The position numbers were made by a program, and so were the translations under genes. Below are positions 17,713-27,386 of a stretch of 64,000 nt of DNA, one piece after another (positions within the stretch are counted from its first letter, which is position 1; each line of letters starts with the position of its first letter). This DNA is from Planctomycetota bacterium (GTDB taxonomy: Bacteria > Planctomycetota > UBA8108 > JACQVS01), in assembly GCA_028280485.1 (NCBI GenBank), contig JANQLS010000069.1, positions 46,997 through 110,996 on the forward strand, read 5' to 3'. The notes below the pieces were generated by a model that was not told the DNA's origin, did not search any database, and saw only the letters and a list, made by a program, of their open reading frames with translations.

Positions 17713-19611
17713 TTACTCTTTTAATTTCACTTTCAACGCCCAGCCGCCGCCGAGACCTCCACCGGCGATGACCAAATGTTTATCTTTCGTGAACGAGCCG
17801 GATAGATGGCGGACTTCATCCGCATAACCAGCGCTTCCCGCATACTTGATAGTTTTCCCTGTTAGTTTGTAGACTCCAATACGGTAGGGTGTCGGTAAAG
17901 CCGTTTCAAAGTCGACAGCGGCTACGATCAGGTAAACATCTCCGGAATCAGACTCGACGAAGGCAATTTCGGCTAACTTCACAAAACCAAACTTGAAATG
18001 AATGGGTTTTGATAGCTCGATTCCGGCGGATCCTTTTGAAATATATAAGCTCGCTAAATCGATGGTTTCTTCGCCGATGGTTGCATCTCCACTGGGGCGC
18101 TGGGAAACCACGAAGGCTTCACCTTTTTGAGAGACGTGGAAATTATATAAATAAGAACTTTCGAATAAAGCCCTCACTTTTGGCATACAGGGAGTGGGAT
18201 CTGAAGCCTTGGGTTTTACCCACATCAAATCCGTTTTTTGATCTGTGAGTAAAATGGGATTTTGTTTGGGTTCGAGTTTAGCAACGCTTCTGGCGATTCC
18301 CCCAAAACGTTGCTTTGAAATATGGGAGATCGGAGAGAGCTTCACCGAGGAAAGCCCCTTGCTGGAAAGAGAGGCGGTTAAGATCGCATCTTTTTTGTCG
18401 ATCGATTCACCGATTGCGACCAAGTTCAATTTTCCATCTTTGTCAGTGACAATTTGGGGAAGGCGGTAAAGGGTATTCACTTTTGCCGCTTTATTTATTG
18501 AACTCCATTTCTTGATTGATTTCCCGCGACTTGAAAATACACCGTGAAGGGCGTGGTTAGGTTTTTGGGCTAACCAACCCAAATAGTTCGCCACGATGTG
18601 AATGTAGCCCTTAGAGTCGATGGCAGCAGTGATTTTTTGAGGAGCGAGACCCTGCTCTATTGTTTTAGAGGGACGTTTGATTTTAATCGGCTTGAGGAGG
18701 CCATTGCTACCATATTTAATTAGAGCAAAATCTTCTATGCGATTGACGACGACGATGGCATCCCCAGTTTTAGATTTACACACTTCTAAACCGTTGAGAC
18801 TACTTTTTATGGCATTTTCTAAATCTGCTGGCCAGATGGCATCCTTTTTAGCTGAACTTTTATAGGGTTGTACTGAAAGTTTCTTTTTTGCTCGGGTATG
18901 AAGGGATTCAATTTCTTCCTTCTTTAACGCCCGGTTATAGATGATGACTTCATCGATATCCCCATGGTAGCCTCGTTTTTCATCGTAGTTCCCTCGACCG
19001 ATGGTGAGAATGTAAGGTGAAGGTTGAATACCTCCACCTGAGTCTTCTGAGCTGACCTGTTCACCATTAAGCCAAAGAGTGACTGTATTCTCATCGGCTG
19101 TTCCTACGAGGTGAACCCATTTCCTCAGAGGTACCTCCGCTCCTTTGGCACTTTTCCAACCCTGGTTCCCGATGGAAAATTCAGCTTGACCATCGCTGTT
19201 GACTCTTAAAGAGTATCCTCTTGTTTTTCCATCAGCCCAGTCTTCTTGGGAAACAATGTAGTTGGACTCGCCAAGCTCTTTGATATTTACCCATGCTGAA
19301 ACAGATACGGATTTAGATTTACGTAAGGCCGAAGGATAACCAACTAAGACGATGGATTTATCATTGTCGAATCGCAGGGCTTCACCGACGATCCCTTTAC
19401 ATTCTTTAGCGTGAGCAATGGGTACGTAAATTCTACGGGCACCGTTACCCAAAGAGAGAGTGAGTGATTTCTTTTTCGCGATTTTACTTTTATCAAAACT
19501 CAATTGAATAGAAGGACCCAAGGGGAGTTTTTGGGATTGGGAGTAAATTTGAGGAGTAGCAGCGAGGAGGATGGTTAAAAAAAGAGCTGTAAGCGTAAAG
19601 GGAAGATTCAT
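17713..19611 (-). CDS. Secreted LamG-domain protein with propeller-like C-terminus
   Basis: This is a 632-residue protein with a Sec signal peptide (residues 1-24, TPQIYS). Residues about 60-245 form a LamG/concanavalin-like domain, shown by KSVSVSAWVNIKEL, KWVHLVGTADENTVTLWLNG and the closing GDIDEVIIYNRALKKEEI. The remainder has repeated short beta segments (for example DAIVVVNRIEDFALIKYG and GYIHIVANYLGWL) that suggest a beta-propeller like BNR or sialidase-type folds. No catalytic residues can be assigned. It probably binds glycans at the surface or outside the cell. Confidence 0.7.
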   Translation of the reverse strand: MNLPFTLTALFLTILLAATPQIYSQSQKLPLGPSIQLSFDKSKIAKKKSLTLSLGNGARRIYVPIAHAKECKGIVGEALRFDNDKSIVLVGYPSALRKSKSVSVSAWVNIKELGESNYIVSQEDWADGKTRGYSLRVNSDGQAEFSIGNQGWKSAKGAEVPLRKWVHLVGTADENTVTLWLNGEQVSSEDSGGGIQPSPYILTIGRGNYDEKRGYHGDIDEVIIYNRALKKEEIESLHTRAKKKLSVQPYKSSAKKDAIWPADLENAIKSSLNGLEVCKSKTGDAIVVVNRIEDFALIKYGSNGLLKPIKIKRPSKTIEQGLAPQKITAAIDSKGYIHIVANYLGWLAQKPNHALHGVFSSRGKSIKKWSSINKAAKVNTLYRLPQIVTDKDGKLNLVAIGESIDKKDAILTASLSSKGLSSVKLSPISHISKQRFGGIARSVAKLEPKQNPILLTDQKTDLMWVKPKASDPTPCMPKVRALFESSYLYNFHVSQKGEAFVVSQRPSGDATIGEETIDLASLYISKGSAGIELSKPIHFKFGFVKLAEIAFVESDSGDVYLIVAAVDFETALPTPYRIGVYKLTGKTIKYAGSAGYADEVRHLSGSFTKDKHLVIAGGGLGGGWALKVKLKE

Positions 19612-19805
19612 GGTTTTCCTGAGTGGATGTAATGAAAGGGTATTTATTTGGTTAAAAATAGACAGGTTTTAATGACCTGACCTAAATCAGAATACTTTAA
19701 GAAGGATTGGAGTTAAAGAGTTGAACCTGGTTATTGTCGAGATATCAGAGTTACAATTCGATAACTATAATTTATTCAAATCGCTGGTGGTGTTACCTCA
19801 AAAGA

Positions 19806-21695
19806 CTAATTGCTTTCAAGTCTCATCTTCCTAAGTTTCATATCTATAGTCACGGTATAGTTTCCGAGAAGGTCGTAGCCAAAGATCAAATCAAATATTT
19901 GGTTAAGCTCTTTTTTGCTGGGTGGCATGGTGGTTACAGGCCATTCTTTGATGACTTGATTCGAAATCTTTAAATTCTTCAACCGGTACTCTTTTGGATT
20001 AAAGGTGTGGATTATATTATCAATTCCTTGAGGTGGTTTGTAATCTGGAAGATGGTAATTAGCCCATTGGGAGGTCACCAACGAACCTTTGTAATTTCCT
20101 GTGTCAAAGACGATTCTCAAGGGGAAGTGGCTGGAAGGGGTCGTCCCTTGGGTTAATGGTATTGAATAAAAAGGCCAAATATTAATATCCCAAAAATGCC
20201 TCGTATTATTTTTAAACTTTGTTTTATCACCGGCTCTTGTAAGTAGGACGAATTTTTTTGAATAGTTTATAGAGACCTGAACATGATGCATTAAATCCAA
20301 TCCAATGATGCCGTCAATATTCAACGCGCCGAGTGATGTTGCATCGCCGATCTTAATGGGGATGTTTTTTATCGAACTTTTTCCTAATTTTAATTCTTTG
20401 ACAAAGCCGGTCTTTGCCAAATATTGCCAGTAGCCTATTATACCTTTTGAATGAAATTGAGGGCCAATAGAGAGGTCAGCCTGTTGAGCCGTTTTGGTCG
20501 TGAGAAGGCTCATTGCGGCTCCAGAATCGATAAGAAAACGGTTGAAATTTTTATCGTTTAATTTGAGAGAAATAAAATGGGGGAAGCCTAAAAGATCTTC
20601 TTTGAGTTCGATTTTTTCAGGAGTTTTTAAATTGGAGAGAATAAATGTACTTTCGGATTTTAGTTGCTCTCTCCAAAAGTTTAAAATTTTTAAAATAGAG
20701 TAATGTTTGGGAAAGTTTGACAGTATTGAATCTAATTGTTTAGAGGATAAGTTTTTTCCTTGGCGATTTCTGCAGCTGATCCAAAAAAAGACAAGAGTTG
20801 AAAGTTCTCGTTCACTTATTGAGACTCCTTGTTCCAGCATTCGAGATAGTGATTTCAGTAGAAGGCTCTCAGCTTCAGTTAATTTTCCCGTTGCTAAGAG
20901 AGCGTTCAATTGATTCAACAAAATCGGAATAGAATTTAAATGAGAATTAAGATACTCGGTAGATTGCTCGATATAGGTTCTTAATTGACCCGATTGAAAT
21001 AGCCAATGCAGGTAAGCGCTTGCAAGTTCTTTATTCTTGGGGTAAAGAGTCTTTGCTTTTATATAAGTTGCATGGGCTTCTTTTAGGTACTTCAGTTTTT
21101 TTTGTATATTAGCTATTTCAAGGAATAACCTTGGCCCGTTATTAGTTAAACGAAGTTGCATGAGGTAAAAGAGAGAGTCTTTTAATGCTGCTTCATCCGG
21201 AGGCATAGCTTTGGAAGCTAATTTTACTTGAGCTGAATAATGATTATTATTTCGTAGGTATTGAATTGAAATCTCATCCCCAGGAGTGAATTCTTTTAAC
21301 TGTGTAGTTAGAGTTTTAAAACTATCTACTACCTTCTGATTGACGCTAACGATAAAGTCTCCTGGCATGAGTCCCGCATTTTTTGCCGGGGAATCAGGGG
21401 ATACAGAGAATATCAACGCTCCTTTTTCTTTGAACGCGAGTTCTTCAGATAATTTGGGTCTTAGCCCCATAATGCCCAAGTAACATTTTTTTGAATCAGC
21501 TAATGTTTTTTCTGAGTCAACTGCTTCGGTTAGCTCATAATTCTTATTTGTAGGTTGAGTCGGTTTTGAGGAAGGGAGTCTTTCTAGATTACTTGCATTT
21601 ATTGATTTCTTCGATTTTGAGGGTTGAGGTTCACAGCCGGTAAAAAGTAGCGTGAATATTAAAAGTAGAATTTCTACGGTATAAAAAGATTTCAT
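19806..21695 (-). CDS. PDZ lipoprotein with two aspartic-protease-like lobes
   Basis: This is a 629-residue lipoprotein (lipobox LLFTGC, Cys21). A PDZ domain (about residues 70-160) contains GALIFSVSPDSPAKNAGL and PGDFIVSVN. Helical TPR-like repeats follow (about 170-345). Two retropepsin-like lobes come next. Lobe 1 has FLIDSGAAMSLL (Asp390) and ends GIIGLDLMHHVQVSINY. Lobe 2 has IVFDTGNYKGSL (Asp531) and ends FGYDLLGNYTVTIDM. Two D-S/T-G loops in one chain could form a single pepsin-like active site. The start overlaps the stop of the penicillin-acylase gene (ATGA), so the two are co-translated. Its target is unknown. Confidence 0.78.
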   Translation of the reverse strand: MKSFYTVEILLLIFTLLFTGCEPQPSKSKKSINASNLERLPSSKPTQPTNKNYELTEAVDSEKTLADSKKCYLGIMGLRPKLSEELAFKEKGALIFSVSPDSPAKNAGLMPGDFIVSVNQKVVDSFKTLTTQLKEFTPGDEISIQYLRNNNHYSAQVKLASKAMPPDEAALKDSLFYLMQLRLTNNGPRLFLEIANIQKKLKYLKEAHATYIKAKTLYPKNKELASAYLHWLFQSGQLRTYIEQSTEYLNSHLNSIPILLNQLNALLATGKLTEAESLLLKSLSRMLEQGVSISERELSTLVFFWISCRNRQGKNLSSKQLDSILSNFPKHYSILKILNFWREQLKSESTFILSNLKTPEKIELKEDLLGFPHFISLKLNDKNFNRFLIDSGAAMSLLTTKTAQQADLSIGPQFHSKGIIGYWQYLAKTGFVKELKLGKSSIKNIPIKIGDATSLGALNIDGIIGLDLMHHVQVSINYSKKFVLLTRAGDKTKFKNNTRHFWDINIWPFYSIPLTQGTTPSSHFPLRIVFDTGNYKGSLVTSQWANYHLPDYKPPQGIDNIIHTFNPKEYRLKNLKISNQVIKEWPVTTMPPSKKELNQIFDLIFGYDLLGNYTVTIDMKLRKMRLESN

Positions 21696-24457
21696 TTGCC
21701 TGTTAACTGCTTATAAAAAGCCTCGACCAACTTCAATGTCTTCGGCGTTCCGTATTGAATTCGAATTCTTCCCGCCTGAGATTCCTTCATTATATAAATG
21801 AAGCGAACCAAACCACCTTTGAGCTCTTTATTGAGAGCGGCATCTTTTCCTACATAATCTTTAATCTCTTGGAGCTTGGTTTTAACTTCTTCTTCTGTTC
21901 GCTCTTTACGGTTCATGTAGCGAATAGCGGATTGCAGGGTGAAATCGGTGGGAGCAATCCCGGGGAGTGGTTTTCGTTGAGTGGATCCTTGTCGGGGTTG
22001 AGGTGCCGTTCTATCTGAGCCGGTTCGTCCTGACCTTCCATTACGAGTGAAGGATCTTAACTTTTCTCCAATGGTGATTTGAGACACCAGGTACTTCTCG
22101 ACGGCCGACCTTGATAAGGGAGCCGGATGTAACTTTCCTTGAGCCCAATCGCCGTAGGTTGAGAACCGAAAAGGGCTTTTCGGATTGTCGGAATTTCCAA
22201 AGGGTAAAATCGTCAAAGCTTGATCAGGATCGTGAAGGGGAACGTACTGGGTGTACGATTGGTGCTTTTGAGAAATGACGGTGGATCCATCCGTTGTTCC
22301 CAATAATGGAAGTTTTACTTTTTGATCTTCATCGAGAGCGGGAAAGCCGTCTAAACTTTCCATATAACCGAGGACTTGCTGAGTTTGAATCTTTTTCGCT
22401 TTTGAATTCCATGTTTTGGGATCGGGTCCATATTTACCTTGGCAGGTGTTCCAGGCTTGGGTGAGGACCATGTTCACAAATTCTCGTTCTTCAGCGTTGA
22501 CCTTGGTCTTTGGATTCATGGCATCTCGTTGACTGACGGTTTTAGCAAAACGAGCCAGGCCGGATACTCCGCCGCCATAACGAGAGACGATCTTAAAATT
22601 GTTTCCTCTGAATATGGCACGCATTTCGTTGACGAGTTCCGTTCCGGGGATCGACAAGGTGCTTTGAGCTCCCTCTTGGTACCAAGATTGGAGATGGTTC
22701 AAAGCGCGTTGCGCTTCTCCGAAAAGACTTTTAGGTTCCGATTTGAGAATTTTGAATCCTAATCGCACCACTTCGCGTTTCCAAACGTTCACGGAATCGT
22801 AGTGGATCGACAACACATCTTCAGGTTTGAACTGCTTATTGTTTTTAAGGTGTTCCAGGATGCGTTCTTTGATCCTCAATCCCCGATCGGTATCTCCAGA
22901 ACTTCCTGTCATATTACCGAAAGGGACTTTGTAGAAAGATTGGATTGTTCGGTGATTGGCAGTAACCAGATAGCCTCTTTTTGGATCGAGGGTGTGGGGG
23001 AGATATTGGTAAGGAATCATACCTCGCCACATGCCATCTAAAGTACGGCCATCTTGAGCGTGTTGGCCGTTGCCTTGGGTCAACATCGAGCGAACAGGAA
23101 GAGCCCCTAACGACCAATAACCAATCTTTCCTTTGGAATCGCCGAAGACACAATTAGCTGTGGGAAAACGCCACTTAGGTAAGGCTTTGGCGAATTCCTC
23201 GCTCGACCGGGCGCGCATCATGGCGATAGCACCCTGAATCGTTTCAGTTTTTGATTCACAGATGGGGACTCTTCTCAGAGCAAATTCTAAGTTTCGTTGG
23301 TTGCGTCGAACATATTTGGAGACAACAGGACCGAAAGCCGTTTCACGGACCTTCAAGTGAACAGGGTCTTGATCTTTAACCTGTATGACTTCGCGATAGA
23401 CCTCCATATCAATCCATTCACCATCCACTTGATATTGATTGGGATGGTCCAAAGAATCGGTCGCTAATAGGAAGATGTCGGCTTGATCAGCTCCCAATGC
23501 CGTTAAGCCCCATGCGACATGAGTGTTGAAGCCGATGAGGATGATCGGGCTGCCTGAAACTCCAATTCCTCGGGCGTTAAAAGTTTTTCCTTTGGCGTGA
23601 AACTCGTAGAGCATGTTGGGATTCCAAACCGGAGTTTGGGGATCGCTGACCAAGACAGCACTTCCCGTCGTGGTTTTATTTCCTCCTACAACCCAAGCGT
23701 GACTAAACTTGGGATCCGGGCTGTCGGGATTTTTCTTTGCTCCTTTTTCGGGAGAAGCCAATCCCATTTTTTTTACCCAAGCGTCAACCTTTTTGATCCA
23801 ATCTTCGCTGACATCTTCTCGCTGAACGACTGCGGCATCGTCATCGACTTGAACCTTGGGCATGAATCTTCCTCCTCGGGGTGGGGGCATCGATAAACCC
23901 GGGAAGTCATTGAGTCCATCTTTGGCGAAAAATTTCGCAAAGTGCCACCAAGAGAGGAGGCAATCTGCAGGAGTCCAGGGATCACGTTTTAATCCTGTCT
24001 TTTCAAATAAATAATGCTCATGTGCCTCATTCTCTTTGAAGTAATCGTTCACTCCTTGTGAATATGCTTTAAGAAGTTGAATCGATTCTGCATCCAAGTT
24101 CTTCGCTGTCTCCTGAGCAGCGCGATGAAAACCAATCGTTCGCATTAAGCGGTCGTGGTCGAGGGTGGTTCGAATATTTCCGCGAGCGTTCTTCTTCTCC
24201 ATCTCACCCAAAAATTCACTCGTTCGCCCCTGGATGATGCGAAGGAAGTAATACATTTGGAAACCGCGATCTTCTGCAGCCGCATAACCTAATCCGTAGA
24301 AGGCGCCTTCGTCGGTATCCGCATAAATATGAGGGATCCCCCAGCTGTCTCGGAGGAGGTCGACTTTACCGTAAGGGGTTTCAGCTGAACTTATCGAGTT
24401 GAAAGTTCCCGATACGATCAGGCTGAAAAGAAGAGATGGAAGAATCATTCGCGACAT
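21692..24457 (-). CDS. Penicillin acylase family (Ntn-hydrolase)
   Basis: This is a 921-residue precursor with a signal peptide (residues 1-24). The alpha region shows GIPHIYADTDEGAFYGLGYA AAEDR, typical of penicillin amidase family (S45) proteins. The beta-chain start is KFSHAWVVGGNKTTTG, where Ser252 would be the N-terminal nucleophile after self-cleavage. GFNTHVAWGLT and the late LPFGNSDNPKSPFRFSTYG also fit. A linker of about 50 residues rich in Arg, Gly, Pro and Thr (RSGRTGSDRTAPQPRQGSTQ) follows, and the C-terminus is an extra domain. The enzyme cleaves amide bonds (acyl-homoserine lactones, peptides or other amides are possible). It is coupled to the PDZ/aspartic-protease-like gene. 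Confidence 0.88.
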   Translation of the reverse strand: MSRMILPSLLFSLIVSGTFNSISSAETPYGKVDLLRDSWGIPHIYADTDEGAFYGLGYAAAEDRGFQMYYFLRIIQGRTSEFLGEMEKKNARGNIRTTLDHDRLMRTIGFHRAAQETAKNLDAESIQLLKAYSQGVNDYFKENEAHEHYLFEKTGLKRDPWTPADCLLSWWHFAKFFAKDGLNDFPGLSMPPPRGGRFMPKVQVDDDAAVVQREDVSEDWIKKVDAWVKKMGLASPEKGAKKNPDSPDPKFSHAWVVGGNKTTTGSAVLVSDPQTPVWNPNMLYEFHAKGKTFNARGIGVSGSPIILIGFNTHVAWGLTALGADQADIFLLATDSLDHPNQYQVDGEWIDMEVYREVIQVKDQDPVHLKVRETAFGPVVSKYVRRNQRNLEFALRRVPICESKTETIQGAIAMMRARSSEEFAKALPKWRFPTANCVFGDSKGKIGYWSLGALPVRSMLTQGNGQHAQDGRTLDGMWRGMIPYQYLPHTLDPKRGYLVTANHRTIQSFYKVPFGNMTGSSGDTDRGLRIKERILEHLKNNKQFKPEDVLSIHYDSVNVWKREVVRLGFKILKSEPKSLFGEAQRALNHLQSWYQEGAQSTLSIPGTELVNEMRAIFRGNNFKIVSRYGGGVSGLARFAKTVSQRDAMNPKTKVNAEEREFVNMVLTQAWNTCQGKYGPDPKTWNSKAKKIQTQQVLGYMESLDGFPALDEDQKVKLPLLGTTDGSTVISQKHQSYTQYVPLHDPDQALTILPFGNSDNPKSPFRFSTYGDWAQGKLHPAPLSRSAVEKYLVSQITIGEKLRSFTRNGRSGRTGSDRTAPQPRQGSTQRKPLPGIAPTDFTLQSAIRYMNRKERTEEEVKTKLQEIKDYVGKDAALNKELKGGLVRFIYIMKESQAGRIRIQYGTPKTLKLVEAFYKQLTGK

Positions 24458-24581
24458 GGATTGAACACCCTTGAATGAATGGAGTTGTTGAATCAGTTGA
24501 GGAACTAATTATGTTATCGCAAAAAGGAAGCAAAGGAACGGATTAGTTGAGGAGGAGATGGCTTTCTTTTAGGTTTGAGTA

Positions 24582-24944
24582 TTAATTTTGCAGGCCTTGA
24601 ATGATCATTAGAGTCGAAATGGATCCAATGCCAAATAAGATTATAAATCCGATCACAGTCCCAAGGTTAAGCAGTATTCCCTTTAAGCCTCGGCTCCATA
24701 TAAGATAGAGGGGGAACATCACCGGCCAACCAAAAAAGACAAAGGCTAAAAATACTCGTAGAACTTGTTTTTTTAGAATTGCGGCGTCAATTTTACAGAG
24801 CAATGAAAAAGCAATTGAGAACGCTAAGGAAATAAAGAGATCGAATGTCTGTTGGTCTTGCCAAATGGTTGTACGAACACCGAGCAATATCGTCAAGCAG
24901 GCGATGATGACGATGAGGGTGATTCTGAATCGATTCTTATTCAA
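24582..24944 (-). CDS. Small membrane protein
   Basis: This is a 120-residue hydrophobic protein with four predicted helices (about residues 8-24, 32-50, 60-78 and 88-115) and no recognised motif. It is a single gene transcribed divergently from the lipoprotein gene that follows. Confidence 0.55.
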   Translation of the reverse strand: MNKNRFRITLIVIIACLTILLGVRTTIWQDQQTFDLFISLAFSIAFSLLCKIDAAILKKQVLRVFLAFVFFGWPVMFPLYLIWSRGLKGILLNLGTVIGFIILFGIGSISTLMIIQGLQN

Positions 24945-25058
24945 ATGAGAGCTACCCCTGTATATTATTTTTTAAATGTAAGTTAATATGATTTTAGATT
25001 CTTACGTTGTTTACAACCGAATTCTAATTCACTTTTATTTTTTTAGTTGCGGGTGTCC

Positions 25059-25547
25059 ATGAATTTATTGAGCTACTTTTCAATTCTTCTCTTCGGCGGT
25101 ATTTTACTTCCGGGGTGTATCATCCTTCCTCTACCTCACACCAGAGACTACAACATCGACGTGAAGGGAAGAGTCTTTTCGGCTGTCGATGATTCACCTG
25201 TTATCAATGCTTTACTGCTCGACATTGAATATGAAGATCAAACAGTAGCTACAAATTCTGAAGGGCGATTCGAAATGCCCAGTGCTTCTGTTTTCCATTG
25301 GGGATATCAAGGTGGGGTCATCTCGCATTCTATTTGGCCGCACGTGAGATGTATCCGAGCTCGGTACAGGTTCTTGAAAATCTCGGCTGAGGGTTTTAAA
25401 TCCAAGGTTATTCTGGTGTCTACAGAGGAAAGTTACGTTAGAGATGAGTGGAAGTACAACGTAGAACTACGGAATCAAGCGGATGAGGCATTTCTGTACT
25501 CGACTCACGCTAACCTCGATATTCGCCTTCAACCTCAAGAAGATTGA
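25059..25547 (+). CDS. Lipoprotein with carboxypeptidase-regulatory-like fold
   Basis: ATG 25059 (MNLLSYFSILLFGGILLPGC) starts a clear lipoprotein signal with lipobox LLPGC. The mature part begins VKGRVFSAVDDSPVINALLL... and continues TNSEGRFEMPS. This pattern is typical of carboxypeptidase-regulatory-like beta-sandwich domains (G-x-V...P...V...T-x-x-x-G-x-F). The length is 163 residues. The function is unknown. Confidence 0.65.
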   Translation: MNLLSYFSILLFGGILLPGCIILPLPHTRDYNIDVKGRVFSAVDDSPVINALLLDIEYEDQTVATNSEGRFEMPSASVFHWGYQGGVISHSIWPHVRCIRARYRFLKISAEGFKSKVILVSTEESYVRDEWKYNVELRNQADEAFLYSTHANLDIRLQPQED

Positions 25548-25642
25548 GATCGAAGAATTTTAACCACGGAGTTGTTCTGGAGCCTGAGGTCTCCTGGCTG
25601 AACTGACACTCGTATCAGATGCCTTTGGTATATAATTTGAAG

Positions 25643-27376
25643 ATGAAATCATTCTTAAAAAAATCGCTAATTCTATCTTTCTGCTTTTTAAGTTCACTAG
25701 AACTTTTAACCGCAGAAAATTCGCAACCTAACATTCTCTTCATCTCCGTCGATGACCTCAACGATTGGATCGGAGTCCTCAATGGACATCCCCAAGCAAA
25801 AACTCCCAACATCGATAAGTTAGCTCGAAGCGGAGTGTTGTTTACCAACGCTCACTGCCCGGCGTCTGCTTGCAATCCGTCTCGAGGCGCGATTATGTCG
25901 GGGATTTCTCCTCATGTTTCAGGGCTCTACGATAATCGTCAAAAGATGAGGGAGCTGATGCCGAAAGAGGAATTGATCCCCAAATACTTTTCGAAACATG
26001 GCTATTGGTCGGCGGGTTCGGGCAAGCTGCTTCATTATTTTATCGATGCTCCATCTTGGGATGAGTATTACCCCGCCAAGGAAACCGAAGATCCCTTTCC
26101 GCGTACCTTTTACCCTAAGAAGAGGCCGGTGAATCTTCCAGTTGGTGGACCTTGGCAATACGTTGAAACCGATTGGGCGGCCTTAGATGTTTCTAATAAA
26201 GAATTTGGGGGGGACTACTTGGTTTCTGAGTGGATTTCGAAGCAGCTTCGAAAGAAGCAGGATAAGCCCTTCTTTTTAGCTTGCGGGATCTATCGCCCTC
26301 ACGAACCCTGGTTCGTTCCTAAGAAGTACTTTGAGCCTTTTCCGCTGGAAGGTATTCAGTTACCTCCGGGATATAAAAAGGATGACTTAGCTGACCTTCC
26401 ACCTGCGGGGAAGCGAAGGGGGCCCAATCGATACTTTCCCCATATTCAAAAACATGGGCAATGGAAACAAGGCATTCAGGGGTATCTCGCTTCCATATAT
26501 TTTGCCGATGCGATGATCGGTCGAGTCTTAAAAGCCTTAGAGGAAGGACCCCACAAAGACAATACGATCGTCGTCCTTTGGAGTGATCACGGTTGGCATC
26601 TAGGAGAGAAAGAACATTGGCAGAAATTTACCGCCTGGCGGGTTTGTACGAGAGTACCGTTGATCATTCGAGTACCGAAAGGCGTACCGGGCTTGCCAGA
26701 AGGAACGGGGAAAAATTTACGGTGTGATGCTCCAGTGGACTTGTTGAGTCTTTATCCCACTTTGACTCAGCTTGCCGGCTTACCTCCAAAGGAATATAAC
26801 GATGGACCTAGTTTATTACCGTTGTTAAAAAATCCTAAAAGTGAGTGGAACCATGTCGCCATCACTTATTTAGGACGCCCTGGTAATTTTGGATTAAGTG
26901 AGAAGCGTTGGCGATATATCCAATACGACAATGGCGATAGAGAGCTTTACGATATTCAAAATGATCCCTATGAGTGGATCAATCTTGCAGAAAAACCTGA
27001 ACATTTACAATTGATAGAACGGTTAAGGTCACGGGCACCCAAAAAATTCGCTAAGTATAAACAGGCGAGCGTCGCTTCACTTCCAAAGCTCAAATGGCAT
27101 CCCGTTAGTGGAAAAGGTAAAGCCCCCGCTTCCAAGCCCGATGGGAATAGCTTTAACGTCATCTTCAGTAACCGGAGTAAAGATCCGGTGAAAGTATTTT
27201 GGATGAGCCGAAAGGGAGTACCGAAGCCTTACGGTACTCTTCAAGCCGGTTGGCGAAAGCCCTATCGCACTCGACCCGGGGCCGTATGGTTGATGGCCAC
27301 CGAAGATGACAAGGCTCTCGGTTATTTCGTAATCGGGGATCGACCAGCACATGGGATGGTAGTAGGTACAAAGTAG
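25643..27376 (+). CDS. Sulfatase with C-terminal VHL-beta-like domain
   Basis: This is about 577 residues from ATG 25643 (MKSFLKKSLILSFCFLSSLE, signal peptide). The sulfatase domain begins NILFISVDDLNDWIGVL with the metal-binding Asp pair. It contains ACNPSRGAIMSG, where Cys77 would become formylglycine, and the late metal site [17 protein letters not shown]. It most resembles iduronate-2-sulfatase-like and related exosulfatases. Residues about 504-570 form an added domain. The motifs VIFSNRS, FWMSRKG, KPYGTL and VWLM line up without gaps with the beta domain of human pVHL as I recall it. The stop TAG (27374) is the first three bases of a gene-end repeat. Confidence 0.88.
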   Translation: MKSFLKKSLILSFCFLSSLELLTAENSQPNILFISVDDLNDWIGVLNGHPQAKTPNIDKLARSGVLFTNAHCPASACNPSRGAIMSGISPHVSGLYDNRQKMRELMPKEELIPKYFSKHGYWSAGSGKLLHYFIDAPSWDEYYPAKETEDPFPRTFYPKKRPVNLPVGGPWQYVETDWAALDVSNKEFGGDYLVSEWISKQLRKKQDKPFFLACGIYRPHEPWFVPKKYFEPFPLEGIQLPPGYKKDDLADLPPAGKRRGPNRYFPHIQKHGQWKQGIQGYLASIYFADAMIGRVLKALEEGPHKDNTIVVLWSDHGWHLGEKEHWQKFTAWRVCTRVPLIIRVPKGVPGLPEGTGKNLRCDAPVDLLSLYPTLTQLAGLPPKEYNDGPSLLPLLKNPKSEWNHVAITYLGRPGNFGLSEKRWRYIQYDNGDRELYDIQNDPYEWINLAEKPEHLQLIERLRSRAPKKFAKYKQASVASLPKLKWHPVSGKGKAPASKPDGNSFNVIFSNRSKDPVKVFWMSRKGVPKPYGTLQAGWRKPYRTRPGAVWLMATEDDKALGYFVIGDRPAHGMVVGTK

Positions 27377-27386
27377 TCCACATGCA

